Source: UBA11524 sp045591175 (GTDB taxonomy: Bacteria > Bacillota > Clostridia > Christensenellales > Aristaeellaceae). Taken from it: a stretch of 64,000 nt of DNA. Made by a program: the position numbers and the translations under genes. Each line of letters begins with the position of its first letter. Within the stretch, counting starts at the first letter, position 1. The notes beneath the pieces are model-generated. The model saw nothing but the letters and a program-made list of their open reading frames with translations. It made no database searches and was not told the DNA's origin. Positions 16,811-26,826 of the stretch are shown piece after piece. The DNA lies in the NCBI GenBank assembly GCA_045591175.1, contig JAZNSI010000006.1:39294-103293 (forward strand), read 5' to 3'.

Positions 16811-17758
16811 ATGTCGCTGAAAGTATTTATTGACGGCAAGGAAGGCACCACGGGCTTGCGGATCTTTGAGCGCATCGCTACCCGACCTGATATCGAGGTG
16901 CTGACGCTCCCGGAGGAAAAGCGCAAGGACCCCACAGCCCGTAAGGAAGCCATCCACGCTGCAGATATCGCTGTTCTGTGCCTGCCGGACGCTGCGGCAA
17001 AGGAATCCGTGGCTCTGGCAGAAGGCAGCAAAGCCCGCATTCTTGACACCTCAACGGCACACCGTGTGCAGCCTGGCTGGGCTTATGGTTTTGCTGAGCT
17101 GTCAGCCGCACATCGGAATGCGATCATCAACGGCAGCCGCGTCTCCGTTCCCGGATGCCATGCCAGCGGCTTTGTCAGCCTGGTCACTCCGCTGACGATG
17201 GCTGGTTTGCTCCCGAAGGACGCAGCGCTGTCCTGCTTCTCCCTGACCGGCTACTCCGGCGGCGGCAAGAAGATGATCGCTCAATATGAGGCTGCTGACC
17301 GTACCGCTGACCTGAACAGCCCTCGCCAGTACGGTCTGACCCAAGTGCACAAGCACATCCCGGAGATGACCGTCATTCCCGGCCTGAGCGTGCAGCCGAT
17401 TTTCGCCCCGATTGTCGCTGACTCTTACAGCGGCATGGAGGTCAGCATTCCCCTGCATGCCTCACAGCTGAATTGCAAACACCCCATGGATGAAGTCCTC
17501 GCCTGCCTGAAGGCGCATTATGAAGGCTCCCCCATCGTGAATGTTCTTGGCCAGGCTGAAGTCGATGCAATGGGCGGATTCATCCCCTCGAACGCGCTGT
17601 CCGGCAAGGATGGCATGCAGCTGATGGTGCTTGGTAACGACGAGCGGATCCAGCTGGTTTCCCTCTTTGACAACCTGGGCAAGGGTTCGTCCGGCGCGGC
17701 GCTGCAATGTCTGAACCTGATGACCGGCGTTGAAGAGACCATGGGCCTTAACCTGTAA
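16811..17758 (+). CDS. argC: N-acetyl-gamma-glutamyl-phosphate reductase, type 2
   Basis: ArgC reduces N-acetylglutamyl phosphate to the semialdehyde with NADPH, third step of arginine synthesis. The 315-residue length and the N-terminus MSLKVFIDGKEGTTGLRI mark the short type 2 form. The active-site Cys is in SVPGCHASGF. The start at 16811 is set by GGAGG 7 bases upstream; an in-frame ATG at 16778 lies in the operator region and is rejected. First gene of argCJBD. Confidence 0.95.
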   Translation: MSLKVFIDGKEGTTGLRIFERIATRPDIEVLTLPEEKRKDPTARKEAIHAADIAVLCLPDAAAKESVALAEGSKARILDTSTAHRVQPGWAYGFAELSAAHRNAIINGSRVSVPGCHASGFVSLVTPLTMAGLLPKDAALSCFSLTGYSGGGKKMIAQYEAADRTADLNSPRQYGLTQVHKHIPEMTVIPGLSVQPIFAPIVADSYSGMEVSIPLHASQLNCKHPMDEVLACLKAHYEGSPIVNVLGQAEVDAMGGFIPSNALSGKDGMQLMVLGNDERIQLVSLFDNLGKGSSGAALQCLNLMTGVEETMGLNL

Positions 17759-17779
17759 TGTAATTTCGGAGGTATAGTT

Positions 17780-18994
17780 ATGCAGCATATCAATGGCGGC
17801 GTTTGCGCGCCCAAGGGCTTCAAGGCAGGCGGTGTACACTGTGGTATCCGCAAGAGCCGCGTCAAGCGCGATCTGGCGCTGATCCTCAGCGAAGTCCCCG
17901 CCTCTGCCAGTGCGGTATATACCCAGAACCTGGTCAAGGGCGCCCCTATCTATGTCACCCAGCGCAATTTGATGAATGGCATCGCTCAGGCTGCCATCTG
18001 CAACAGCGGCAACGCCAACACCTGCAACGCAGACGGCGAAGACGTTGCCTGGCAGATGTGTCAGCTGGCCGCCAACGCTGCAGGTCTAAAGCCTGAGGAT
18101 GTGATCGTGGCTTCCACCGGCGTGATCGGCCAGCCCTTGCCCATCCAGCCTATTATTGAGGGCATGCCTGCCCTGTACGCTGCCGTCCATGAAAACGGCA
18201 GCCAGGAAGCCGCAGAGGCCATCATGACCACCGATACCCGCCTGAAAGAGGTTGCAGTATCCTTCACGATTGACGGTAGGGAATGCAAGCTGGGCGGCAT
18301 CGCCAAGGGCAGCGGTATGATCCACCCCAACCTGGCGACCATGTTGGTGTTCCTCACCTGCGATGCCGCCATCGCTCCCCATATGCTCAAAAAGGCGCTG
18401 GCGGACAATGTACAGGACACCTTCAACATGACCAGCGTGGACGGCGATACCTCCACCAATGACATGGTATGTATCATGGCCAACGGCATGGCTGGCAATG
18501 CCATGATCGCTGCGGAAGGCCCCGCCTATGATGCATTCTGTGAGGCCCTGAATGAAGTGACCACCACCCTTTGCCGCATGATCGCCAAGGACGGCGAAGG
18601 CGCCACCCGCCTGCTGACCTGCTGCGTCACCGGTGGTAAGACGCCGAAGGATGCCAAGCTTGCAGCAAAGGCCGTGGTGTGCTCCAGCCTGTTCAAGGCA
18701 GCCATCTTCGGTGCGGACGCCAACTGGGGGCGCGTCCTTTGCGCGCTGGGCTACTCCGGCGCGGATATTGACGTCAAGGCCGTTGATGTGACCTTCCGCA
18801 GCTTGAAGGGCGAGATCACGGTCTGCAAGAACGGCACTTCCCTGCCCTTCTCCGAGGAAATCGCCAAGGAGATCCTGCTGGAAGACGAAATCGACGTGCT
18901 GATCACGCTGCACGACGGCGACGCCAAAGCGACCGCCTGGGGCTGCGACCTGACCTATGATTACGTCAAGATCAACGGCGACTACCGCACTTGA
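17780..18994 (+). CDS. argJ: Bifunctional ornithine acetyltransferase/N-acetylglutamate synthase
   Basis: ArgJ recycles the acetyl group from N-acetylornithine to glutamate, and in bifunctional forms also acetylates glutamate with acetyl-CoA. The 404-residue precursor is cut by itself before Thr in the ATMLVF motif to give alpha and beta chains. The oxyanion and substrate residues lie in ASTGVIGQPL. GGAGG precedes the ATG by 7 bases. Whether it has both activities cannot be read here; there is no argA or argE in the window. Confidence 0.95.
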   Translation: MQHINGGVCAPKGFKAGGVHCGIRKSRVKRDLALILSEVPASASAVYTQNLVKGAPIYVTQRNLMNGIAQAAICNSGNANTCNADGEDVAWQMCQLAANAAGLKPEDVIVASTGVIGQPLPIQPIIEGMPALYAAVHENGSQEAAEAIMTTDTRLKEVAVSFTIDGRECKLGGIAKGSGMIHPNLATMLVFLTCDAAIAPHMLKKALADNVQDTFNMTSVDGDTSTNDMVCIMANGMAGNAMIAAEGPAYDAFCEALNEVTTTLCRMIAKDGEGATRLLTCCVTGGKTPKDAKLAAKAVVCSSLFKAAIFGADANWGRVLCALGYSGADIDVKAVDVTFRSLKGEITVCKNGTSLPFSEEIAKEILLEDEIDVLITLHDGDAKATAWGCDLTYDYVKINGDYRT

Positions 18995-19009
18995 TGAAGG
19001 AGAATTGTG

Positions 19010-19906
19010 ATGAGTGAGACAATTTCGGCAATGAACAATGCCTCCCGCGCTCAGGTGCTGGTGGAGGCGCTGCCCTATATCCAGAAGTACTACGGCAAGG
19101 TCATCGTGGTCAAGTACGGCGGAAATGCCATGATCAACGAGGAGCTGAAGCATGACGTGATGCGCGACATGGTGCTGATGAGCCTCATCGGCGTCAAGGT
19201 CGTGCTGGTGCATGGCGGTGGTCCGGAGATCTCCAGCATGCTCAAGCGCGTGGGCAAGGTTTCCGAATTTGTGGACGGCCTGCGCGTGACAGACGAAGAA
19301 ACCAGCGAGATCGTCCAGATGGTGCTTGCCGGTAAGATCAACAAGTCGCTGGTGGCCAAGCTGGAGCTGCTGGGTGGCCGTGCAATGGGAGTTTGCGGCA
19401 TGGACGGCAATCTGCTCAAAGCCAAGCAGGTGGATCCCCGCCTGGGCTATGTAGGCGAGATTGAGAAGGTGAATCCCACCCTCATCAACGACCTTCTGGA
19501 GAAGGGTTACATCCCCGTTGTGTCCACCATTGGCACCGACGCCAGCGGTCATGTTTACAACATCAACGCTGATACGGCGGCATCTGCCATTGCCGGCGCG
19601 CTCAAAGCGGAAGCGCTTATCTCCATGACCGATACCGTCGGCTTGCTGATGGATCCCAAGGATCCGGAAACGCTCATCCGCCGCATTGACCTGGCCGGAT
19701 GCGATGAGCTGATGGAAAAGGGCGTTATCTCCGGCGGCATGATCCCCAAGGTGGAGTGCTGCACCAACGCCATACTGGATGGCGTGCGCAAGGTGTTCAT
19801 CATCGATGGCCGCGTCCCCCACGCCCTGCTGATCGAGTGCCTGACCGATGAAGGCGCGGGCACCATGTTCAAGCGGGAGCTGGATCCGCATTATCTGGTA
19901 AAGTAA
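19010..19906 (+). CDS. argB: Acetylglutamate kinase
   Basis: ArgB phosphorylates N-acetylglutamate, the step before ArgC. The 298-residue protein shows VVKYGGNAM, VLVHGGGPEI and the C-terminal GGMIPKVE motif of the amino-acid kinase fold. The N-terminal helix (about 1-25), typical of arginine-inhibited hexameric forms, is present, so feedback inhibition by arginine is likely but not shown. ATG 19010 is preferred over the GTG at 19007 because AAGGAG then sits 7 bases away. Confidence 0.96.
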   Translation: MSETISAMNNASRAQVLVEALPYIQKYYGKVIVVKYGGNAMINEELKHDVMRDMVLMSLIGVKVVLVHGGGPEISSMLKRVGKVSEFVDGLRVTDEETSEIVQMVLAGKINKSLVAKLELLGGRAMGVCGMDGNLLKAKQVDPRLGYVGEIEKVNPTLINDLLEKGYIPVVSTIGTDASGHVYNINADTAASAIAGALKAEALISMTDTVGLLMDPKDPETLIRRIDLAGCDELMEKGVISGGMIPKVECCTNAILDGVRKVFIIDGRVPHALLIECLTDEGAGTMFKRELDPHYLVK

Positions 19907-19916
19907 GGTGATTGAA

Positions 19917-21074
19917 ATGCAGACAACCAAGCACAATGACCTGACCTATGTTGCCAACACCTATGGCCGCTTCGACGTGGCGCTGGAGCACGCTTCCGGA
20001 GCTGAATATACCGATGAAGCGGGCAAAAAGTACATTGATTTTGGCACCGGTATTGGAGTAACGCTCTTCGGCGCACAGGATCCTGCGTGGACCAGCGCCG
20101 TGATCGAGCAGCTGAACACACTGGGACACACCTCCAACCTGTACTACACCGCGCCTCAAACCAAGCTGGCCAAGATCTTGTGTGAACGCACAGGCATGAA
20201 GAAGGTGTTCTTCGGCAATTCCGGCGCGGAGGCCAATGAATGTGCCCTGAAGATCGCCCGCAAATACGGCGAAGCCACAGGCCGCAGCACCATTGTCACG
20301 CTTTGGAATTCCTTCCACGGCCGCACGATTGCTACGCTGGCTGCCACGGGCCAGGACAAATTCCATGCCCATTTCGGGCCTTTCCCTGAGGGTTTCCGTC
20401 ACGTTCATGCCAATGATGAAGCGGAGCTGATCGAAGTATTGCGGTCCGGCGAGGTCTGCGGCATTCTGCTGGAAATGGTGCAGGGCGAAGGCGGCGTCAT
20501 TCCGCTCGACAAGAGCTATGTGCAGCTGGCTGAAAAGCTCTGCCGTGAGAATGACGTCCTCTTCATGGTGGATGAAGTCCAGACCGGCAACGGGCGCACC
20601 GGCAGCCTTTATGCCTATCAGCAGTTTGATGTGACGCCGGATGTTGTGACCACCGCAAAGGGCCTTGGCGGCGGATTGCCCATTGGTGCTTGTATGATGG
20701 GCGAAAAGTGCGAATATGTCCTGGGAAAGGGCGACCACGGTTCCACCTATGGCGGCAACCCGATATGCGCTGCCGCCGCACTGAACGTGATCAGCCGTTT
20801 GGATGACGCGCTATTCTCCGGCGTGAAGACACGTGAAGACGTGATCCGCACGGAGCTGAGTTCCCTTGAAGGTGTGGAAACCATTACCGGCATGGGCCTG
20901 ATGATCGGTATTCTGCCGAAAAAGAAGACTGCCGCTGAGATCGCTGCGGCTTGCATGGCAGATGGACTGCTTGTCCTGACAGCCCATGAGAAGGTACGCT
21001 TGCTTCCTCCGCTGAATATCAGCATGGATGATCTGCACACGGGCCTGGAAATCCTCAAAAAGCATCTCGCATGA
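19917..21074 (+). CDS. argD: Acetylornithine aminotransferase
   Basis: ArgD is a PLP-dependent class III aminotransferase that makes N-acetylornithine. The PLP lysine lies in TTAKGLGGGLPIGA, and VDEVQTGNGRTG and GNSGAEANECALK are family motifs. The 385-residue start at 19917 has AAGGTG 6 bases before it; a GTG nine bases earlier falls in that site. It is the last gene of the operon, ten bases after argB. argF, argG, argH and carAB are not in the window. Confidence 0.95.
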   Translation: MQTTKHNDLTYVANTYGRFDVALEHASGAEYTDEAGKKYIDFGTGIGVTLFGAQDPAWTSAVIEQLNTLGHTSNLYYTAPQTKLAKILCERTGMKKVFFGNSGAEANECALKIARKYGEATGRSTIVTLWNSFHGRTIATLAATGQDKFHAHFGPFPEGFRHVHANDEAELIEVLRSGEVCGILLEMVQGEGGVIPLDKSYVQLAEKLCRENDVLFMVDEVQTGNGRTGSLYAYQQFDVTPDVVTTAKGLGGGLPIGACMMGEKCEYVLGKGDHGSTYGGNPICAAAALNVISRLDDALFSGVKTREDVIRTELSSLEGVETITGMGLMIGILPKKKTAAEIAAACMADGLLVLTAHEKVRLLPPLNISMDDLHTGLEILKKHLA

Positions 21075-21079
21075 TTGAA

Positions 21080-21117
21080 AACCCCCGCAGGCTTGATTTG
21101 GCCTGCGGGGGTCTTTC
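21080..21117. terminator. Bidirectional terminator between argD and a minus-strand gene
   Basis: An 11-bp stem (ACCCCCGCAGG against CCTGCGGGGGT) has a T-rich flank on both sides; the minus-side TTTT supports a convergent gene ending at 21116. Confidence 0.88.
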
Positions 21118-21400
21118 ATGCATTCCAACTGGAAAAGGCGCTCGCTCGCTTACTGGCTTGGGCAAAGCGGCTCAAAACCGAATTATACTGATGACGCTGT
21201 ATATTCGCAGGTGTGATGTAAGATGGAGCCGTATTTGGCTGGATGCAGCAGTGAGCACTTTCATCAGGCGGGACAACATACCGACCGTCGGTTTGTTCAG
21301 CTTCCTCCAGCGTCAAAACTGGTGATTGCTTCTGCCACAAAGACCAGTATTCCTCCTCAGTCAACACTCCGAAAGGCGATAATGCAGCAGCATAGTTCAT
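21116..21400 (-). CDS. Small hypothetical protein
   Basis: A 94-residue frame starts at ATG 21400 with GGGGTGA 4 bases upstream and ends at TGA 21116, right at the strong bidirectional terminator. The sequence (MNYAAALSPFGVLTEEEYWS...) is protein-like, with an acidic Trp-containing helix and a Ser/Ala/Arg-rich C-terminus. The frame remains open far upstream through the next gene, but that part is antisense and is not proposed as coding. No family is recognised and no clear promoter was found. Confidence 0.55.
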   Translation of the reverse strand: MNYAAALSPFGVLTEEEYWSLWQKQSPVLTLEEAEQTDGRYVVPPDESAHCCIQPNTAPSYITPANIQRHQYNSVLSRFAQASKRASAFSSWNA

Positions 21401-21493
21401 GCGGTCACCCCTTTCTCTATCTGTCAACAGAATATGCAGGAGTTTCCCCACTGTGCGGCGAATAATACAGCATAATGCTTTGGAGGCGATAAT

Positions 21494-22372
21494 ATGTCTG
21501 ATATCAAGCTCGTTTGCGGTAAATCCACCGCAACCATCTGTAGCAAGGGTGCTCAAATGACCTCCTTCAAGGGCAACGATGGACGCGAAGTCATCTGGCA
21601 GGCTGATCCTAAAGTATGGGCCAGTCACGCGCCGGTGCTCTTCCCCATCTGCGGCATCCCGAAGGATAGCAAGGTGATCATTGACGGCGTGACCTATCCC
21701 ATGACCAAGCACGGTTTTGCCCGTGAAGCGGAATTTGAAATCGCAAAGATCGGCGACGATTTCGTGGATCTGGTCCTTACCCCGAATGAGACCAACCGCC
21801 CCATGTATCCCTTCGACTTCGTTTTCCATGTGGTATACACGCTGCGGGAGAACGGCTTCCGCACCGATTTCGTAGTTGAAAACAATTCGAACCGCGTCAT
21901 GCCCTTTACTGTCGGCGGTCATCCGGCGTTCATTGTGCCCATGGAGGAGGGCTCCGCCTTCACCGATTACCAACTCGTATTCCCCTGCAAGGAAAAAGGC
22001 CGCAGTCTGCTTGTCGCCACAGGTCTTGTAGATGGCGAGGAGATCATCCCCCTGGAGAATGGCTCTGTTCTGCCGCTCAGCCATGCTTGGTTTGACGATC
22101 GCGATACGCTGGTGTTCCCCGAGATGAACAGCCGCAGCGTCGATCTGGTACACAAAAACAGCGGCAAGGGCCTGCGTATCCACTATCCCAAGATGGAAGT
22201 GCTGGCGGTGTGGTCCAAGCCACACGCAAACGCGGATTATGTCTGCCTTGAACCCTGGCATGGTTTGCCCAGCCTTGCCAATGAGAGCGGAAACTTTGAG
22301 GAACGCCCCTACGTGACATTGCTGCAGCCTGGCATGAGCCATCAGTGCGGCTACGATGTGCAGCTGATTTGA
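21494..22372 (+). CDS. Aldose 1-epimerase family protein, LacX type
   Basis: The 292-residue protein has the galactose mutarotase-like beta-supersandwich: HAPVLFPICG, the GGHPAF motif with the catalytic His, and CLEPWHGLPS near the C-terminus. LacX-type members are distant from GalM and their sugar is often unknown. It may help use galactose together with galT near the left end, but the two are 20 kb apart and the link is inference. GGAGG lies 7 bases before the start. Confidence 0.88.
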   Translation: MSDIKLVCGKSTATICSKGAQMTSFKGNDGREVIWQADPKVWASHAPVLFPICGIPKDSKVIIDGVTYPMTKHGFAREAEFEIAKIGDDFVDLVLTPNETNRPMYPFDFVFHVVYTLRENGFRTDFVVENNSNRVMPFTVGGHPAFIVPMEEGSAFTDYQLVFPCKEKGRSLLVATGLVDGEEIIPLENGSVLPLSHAWFDDRDTLVFPEMNSRSVDLVHKNSGKGLRIHYPKMEVLAVWSKPHANADYVCLEPWHGLPSLANESGNFEERPYVTLLQPGMSHQCGYDVQLI

Positions 22373-22388
22373 TCACATTACACAAAAC

Positions 22389-22428
22389 ATCCCGGGAATC
22401 TGCATCTGGCAGACTCCCGGGATTCTTT
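22389..22428. terminator. Bidirectional terminator between mutarotase and lipid kinase
   Basis: A 15-bp stem (ATCCCGGGAATCTGC against GCAGACTCCCGGGAT, one mismatch) with a 5-base loop; T-rich on both sides. Confidence 0.88.
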
Positions 22429-22429
22429 A

Positions 22430-23296
22430 TTACCAGTAGAGCTTCAAAGCCCCCTGCAGCACGCTGAACTTCGCGCTGTCGATGTTCGTGATCTCACCGT
22501 CGATATTCAGTCGCATGCCCTTGGAGTAGATCTCCACCTCACGACAACGCTTATGAGTGGTAAAGCTGAATTTGTCGATGCCGCCCATCAACAGCGAAGG
22601 GACCAGGAAAGGAAGCTTCCAGCGAGGCTGATGTTCGGCGATCACCAGATCGAGCAGGCCATCATCTGCGCTGGCCTCAGGGCAAATGGCGATGCCGCCG
22701 CCGAAAAAGCGGCCATTTGCGATCGAGCAGATCAGCACTTCACGTTCTTCAGTGTGGCCGTCTACCGTGAATCGCACATAGACGGGCTTGTAATGGGCAA
22801 TGCCGCGAATGAGTCCAATCAGATACGGCAGCAGGCCGCGGCAATACTTCTTGGCCGCAGTGGTGTAATCCAGCACGGTCACGTCAAAGCCAGTGCCACA
22901 TACGTTCAGGAACAGTCGATCGTTCAGTCCGCCCACATCCACCGGGCGGGCATCATGGGTCAGGATGAACTCAAGAGCATCCAGGGGCTTCTTGGGGAGG
23001 CCGACTGTCTTGATAAAGTCATTGCCCGTGCCAGCCGGAATGATGCCCATGGGGACGCCTGTGTTCATCAGGCCGCAGGCAACCTCGAAGGCCGTGCCGT
23101 CGCCGCCGACAGAAATCACGCCGGTGCAGTCATCTGCTGATGCAGCCTGACGCGCCAGGTCAGTCGCATGCCCGGGTTTCTCCGTCCTGACAAAGCGACA
23201 GTCGATTCCGCGCTTGTCAATTTCCTGCTTCAGCATCGTCTGCACCTTCAAGGCATGCTGATTGCCAGCGGCAGGGTTCACAATGAAAGTCAGCAT
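22430..23296 (-). CDS. YegS/DgkB-type lipid kinase
   Basis: This family phosphorylates diacylglycerol or related lipids at the membrane. The 288-residue protein has IVNPAAGN at the N-terminus, the nucleotide motif SVGGDGTAFEV and IIPAGTGNDF. The substrate could be diacylglycerol (DgkB role in recycling lipoteichoic acid by-product) or another lipid. The start at 23296 is chosen because GGGGAGG directly abuts the earlier ATG at 23302 but stands 6 bases before this one. Confidence 0.9.
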   Translation of the reverse strand: MLTFIVNPAAGNQHALKVQTMLKQEIDKRGIDCRFVRTEKPGHATDLARQAASADDCTGVISVGGDGTAFEVACGLMNTGVPMGIIPAGTGNDFIKTVGLPKKPLDALEFILTHDARPVDVGGLNDRLFLNVCGTGFDVTVLDYTTAAKKYCRGLLPYLIGLIRGIAHYKPVYVRFTVDGHTEEREVLICSIANGRFFGGGIAICPEASADDGLLDLVIAEHQPRWKLPFLVPSLLMGGIDKFSFTTHKRCREVEIYSKGMRLNIDGEITNIDSAKFSVLQGALKLYW

Positions 23297-23355
23297 GGGC
23301 ATCCTCCCCGTTCATCCTTTGACAAGCATCGACATGATTCGTCATGCCGGCTTTG

Positions 23356-23392
23356 TAAAAAGCGGCGCTCCGCTTTGACACGGAACGCCGCG
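23356..23392 (-). terminator. Terminator of the transketolase operon
   Basis: A stem GCGGCGTTCCG against CGGAGCGCCGC with a loop of about 8 bases is followed on the minus strand by TTTTTAC. Confidence 0.85.
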
Positions 23393-23407
23393 ATGAATGC
23401 GATTGTA

Positions 23408-24322
<915 letters not shown>

Positions 24323-24326
24323 CTTC

Positions 24327-25142
24327 TTACGCCTCCAGTTCCTTCAGTGCAGCTTCGGTCTCGGCAGCGTTGGGAGCCTTGCCGTGCCAGCCGACCTGGC
24401 CCTCCATGAAGGAGACGCCCTTGCCCTTGGTGGTGTGCAGGTGGACCAGACGGGGCTTGCCGGGAACGGCGGGAGTGTGCAGAGCAGCAAGCACCTGCTC
24501 GATGTCATTGCCATCGGCCACTTCGATCACGTCGTAACCGAAAGCACGCCACTTGGCGCCGATATCGCCCAGGGACATAACTTCGTCATTGGTGCCGTCG
24601 ATCTGCATCTTGTTGTGGTCGAAGATGACGGTCAGGTTGTCCAGGCCATAGTGGGCAGCGGCCATGGAAGCTTCCCACACCAGACCTTCCTGGCTCTCGC
24701 CGTCACCGATGATGGTGTAGACGTGGCAGGGATTGCCGGTCTTCTTCGCGCCCAGCGCCATGCCGGCAGCGATGGAGATACCCTGGCCCAGAGAGCCGGT
24801 GGAAGCATCCACGCCGGGGCACTTCTTCACATCAGGATGGCCCTGCAGGATGCCGTGGAGCTGGCGGAACTTATCGAACTCTTCGGGACCGAAGAAGCCG
24901 CGCTCGCACAGGGTGCCGTACAGACCAGGAGCCGCATGGCCCTTGGACAGCACGAAACGGTCACGGTTGGGATTCTTGTCGTCCTTGGGGTCAACGCCCT
25001 TCATGACGTCAAAATACAGCGCGACCATTGCTTCGGTAGCAGACAGGGAGCCGCCGGGATGACCAGCGCCAGCCTTGTTGGTCATGGTGATGATGTTGCG
25101 GCGGACGCGCCGGCAGACATCCTTCAGTTCCAGAATATCCAT
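24327..25142 (-). CDS. tktA: Transketolase, N-terminal subunit
   Basis: The 271-residue subunit carries the thiamine diphosphate domain: GHPGGSLSATE, then GDGESQEGLVWEA with the metal-binding Asp, and HNKMQIDG. Together with the downstream subunit it makes a complete transketolase. GGAGG lies 8 bases before the start. A perfect promoter and an operator-like palindrome stand upstream, suggesting regulation by a sugar-phosphate or similar signal. Confidence 0.94.
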   Translation of the reverse strand: MDILELKDVCRRVRRNIITMTNKAGAGHPGGSLSATEAMVALYFDVMKGVDPKDDKNPNRDRFVLSKGHAAPGLYGTLCERGFFGPEEFDKFRQLHGILQGHPDVKKCPGVDASTGSLGQGISIAAGMALGAKKTGNPCHVYTIIGDGESQEGLVWEASMAAAHYGLDNLTVIFDHNKMQIDGTNDEVMSLGDIGAKWRAFGYDVIEVADGNDIEQVLAALHTPAVPGKPRLVHLHTTKGKGVSFMEGQVGWHGKAPNAAETEAALKELEA

Positions 25143-25188
25143 CAGAAGTACCTCCTCTATTGCTCTCGCCTTTGGCGAAACAAGGAAT

Positions 25189-25200
25189 TTCCGTACGGAA
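25189..25200. promoter_or_regulatory. Perfect 12-bp palindrome at the tkt transcription start
   Basis: TTCCGTACGGAA is a perfect dyad lying two bases downstream of the -10 box, across the expected start point; a bound repressor there would block initiation. The regulator is unknown. Confidence 0.5.
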
Positions 25201-25202
25201 TC

Positions 25203-25231
25203 ATTATATTATGAACGCAAGGTTGTGTCAA
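25203..25231 (-). promoter_or_regulatory. Sigma-A promoter of tktAB
   Basis: Minus-strand TTGACA (25226-25231), 17-bp spacer, TATAAT (25203-25208): a perfect consensus. Confidence 0.9.
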
Positions 25232-25253
25232 TGCATTTTGCGTGATAATCTTC

Positions 25254-26165
25254 TCAGTTTGTGTCATGTTTGCGCATTGTCGTGGCCAGCGCTTGTTTGA
25301 CCGTCGCGTCCGGACTGCTCATATATTGCTGCAGCAGCTCATGTTCTGTCAGCTGTCCCAGCAGCTGCATGGATCCAGGCTCGAAGATGAGATACATCCC
25401 CTGCCGGCGCTGCGGCAGACGCTTCACCAGCCCTCGCAATGGCTGATTTTCCATTACGCTGATCCAGATTGTTTTCTGCATCCCCCGTTGCTCCAGCAGG
25501 ATCTTCCTGTCCATAAAGCTGCGCATCTCCGCCATCGCCTGTGTTGTAGTTGCCGCATGTGCGCTGTAAAGCAAACAGCATCCCGCAAAGGCCATAGATA
25601 GATTCCATCCACCAAGGCGCCAGGATGCGTAGATATTCAGCGCGATCATCGCAAGACCCAACGTTGAAGTGAAAACGCGCATCACCCGATACGCAGTCTG
25701 CACAGGCAGCAGGCATCCAAGCAGCATCGTCGCGAGCCTTCCGCCATCCAACGGCAGCGCCGGCAGCAGATTCAAAAGTAGGATCGACACGTTGGATAAA
25801 AACAGCAGCCGTCCGACGTCAAACGGGATGATCCCATTGCGTGTCATGCCTACCGCAAAAGCACAGAGCATGCCTGTCATCGCAGGGCCCGCCAACAGCA
25901 TCACGGCTCGTTTCACTGGCGTCAGCCTGTTTTCATCCTCCAGCCGCATAACCGCGCCGAGCGGGGTGATTTCAATGCCATGCGGGGCCTGTCCAAACGC
26001 TGCGGCGCATGCGGCATGGGCAAGTTCGTGCAGCAGAATAGACCCAAACGCCAGCAACGCAAACAATCCGTGTCCCGTCAGCCACGCATATGCCAGATAT
26101 AGCGGCAGTACCGGATGTACGCGCACCTCCGTAGCACCAAGCGATACTATACGCCATGTTCTCAT
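25254..26165 (-). CDS. M50 site-2 protease, SpoIVFB-like
   Basis: The 303-residue membrane protein has the zinc motif LLHELAHA and the second motif LLPALPLDGGR of intramembrane metalloproteases. SpoIVFB cleaves pro-sigma-K in the mother cell late in sporulation. A C-terminal CBS-like part (about 215-300) is also expected in SpoIVFB. It overlaps the M23-type gene upstream by four bases, the same pairing as spoIVFA-spoIVFB, which strengthens the call. No pro-sigma-K gene is in the window. Confidence 0.8.
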   Translation of the reverse strand: MRTWRIVSLGATEVRVHPVLPLYLAYAWLTGHGLFALLAFGSILLHELAHAACAAAFGQAPHGIEITPLGAVMRLEDENRLTPVKRAVMLLAGPAMTGMLCAFAVGMTRNGIIPFDVGRLLFLSNVSILLLNLLPALPLDGGRLATMLLGCLLPVQTAYRVMRVFTSTLGLAMIALNIYASWRLGGWNLSMAFAGCCLLYSAHAATTTQAMAEMRSFMDRKILLEQRGMQKTIWISVMENQPLRGLVKRLPQRRQGMYLIFEPGSMQLLGQLTEHELLQQYMSSPDATVKQALATTMRKHDTN

Positions 26166-26824
26166 TGCGGCAGATACTGCGTCGGGTCAACGCTTTTGCC
26201 GTTACGGTAGACCTCCATGACGAAATCTTCCCCCGGCAGCAGCGTGCCAATCACATCCCCTGCCGAAACCGCATCCCCAGTCTGCACGCTGACCTGGGAC
26301 AGATTGCCGTAGGTGCATCTGATCCCATCCAGCCCCTCGATCTGCACCATAAGTTCATCATCCAACCCATGATACACCCCGACGACCTCGCCCCCGGCAG
26401 ATGCTGCAACTGCAGACGCGGTCGTCCGCCAGGAGAGCCATGGCTCCGCAGCCGACCACGCGTGCACCACCATTCCCCCGCTGACAGGTGCTGCCAGTTT
26501 CGTGCTGCTCTCGCCGAAAACCAACACAGCTTCCGGAAACAGCGTGCTGACAAAGCTCAACTTGCCCAGCTGGTCATCCAATAACGACTGGTCAGTGGCG
26601 GCAGTCAGGATCGCATCCGTTGCCTCATTCAGCGTCGGGATCGCCCCCGTGCGCAGCGTCACCGCACACAGAACAAGCGCGGCGGACACAGCAAGATTCT
26701 TCAGCAGCCGCTCCCCCGGCTTCCTCGGAGGCTGTTCACGCCATTCGACTTCCAGCGTCTTCGTCGCCTCCGGCGCAAGGGGCCGCACCCGCACTTTCAT
26801 CGGGGAAACCTGTGTTTCACGCAT
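26162..26824 (-). CDS. M23-type membrane protein, SpoIVFA-like
   Basis: The 220-residue protein has a basic N-terminus, one membrane helix at about 48-65 and a C-terminal LytM/M23 fold (YGNLSQVSVQTGDAVSAGDVIG). The M23 metal residues are not complete in this reading, in keeping with SpoIVFA, where the fold controls the SpoIVFB protease rather than cutting cell wall. The start at 26824 follows GGTGG, which lies inside a terminator stem. Adjacent SpoIVFB-like gene downstream supports the role. Confidence 0.7.
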   Translation of the reverse strand: MRETQVSPMKVRVRPLAPEATKTLEVEWREQPPRKPGERLLKNLAVSAALVLCAVTLRTGAIPTLNEATDAILTAATDQSLLDDQLGKLSFVSTLFPEAVLVFGESSTKLAAPVSGGMVVHAWSAAEPWLSWRTTASAVAASAGGEVVGVYHGLDDELMVQIEGLDGIRCTYGNLSQVSVQTGDAVSAGDVIGTLLPGEDFVMEVYRNGKSVDPTQYLPQ

Positions 26825-26826
26825 GC

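Noticed and set aside
18086..19936. A 616-residue frame antisense to argJ and argB
   Set aside because: It exists because of the third-base GC bias of the arginine genes. Its His-rich, low-complexity sequence matches no family.
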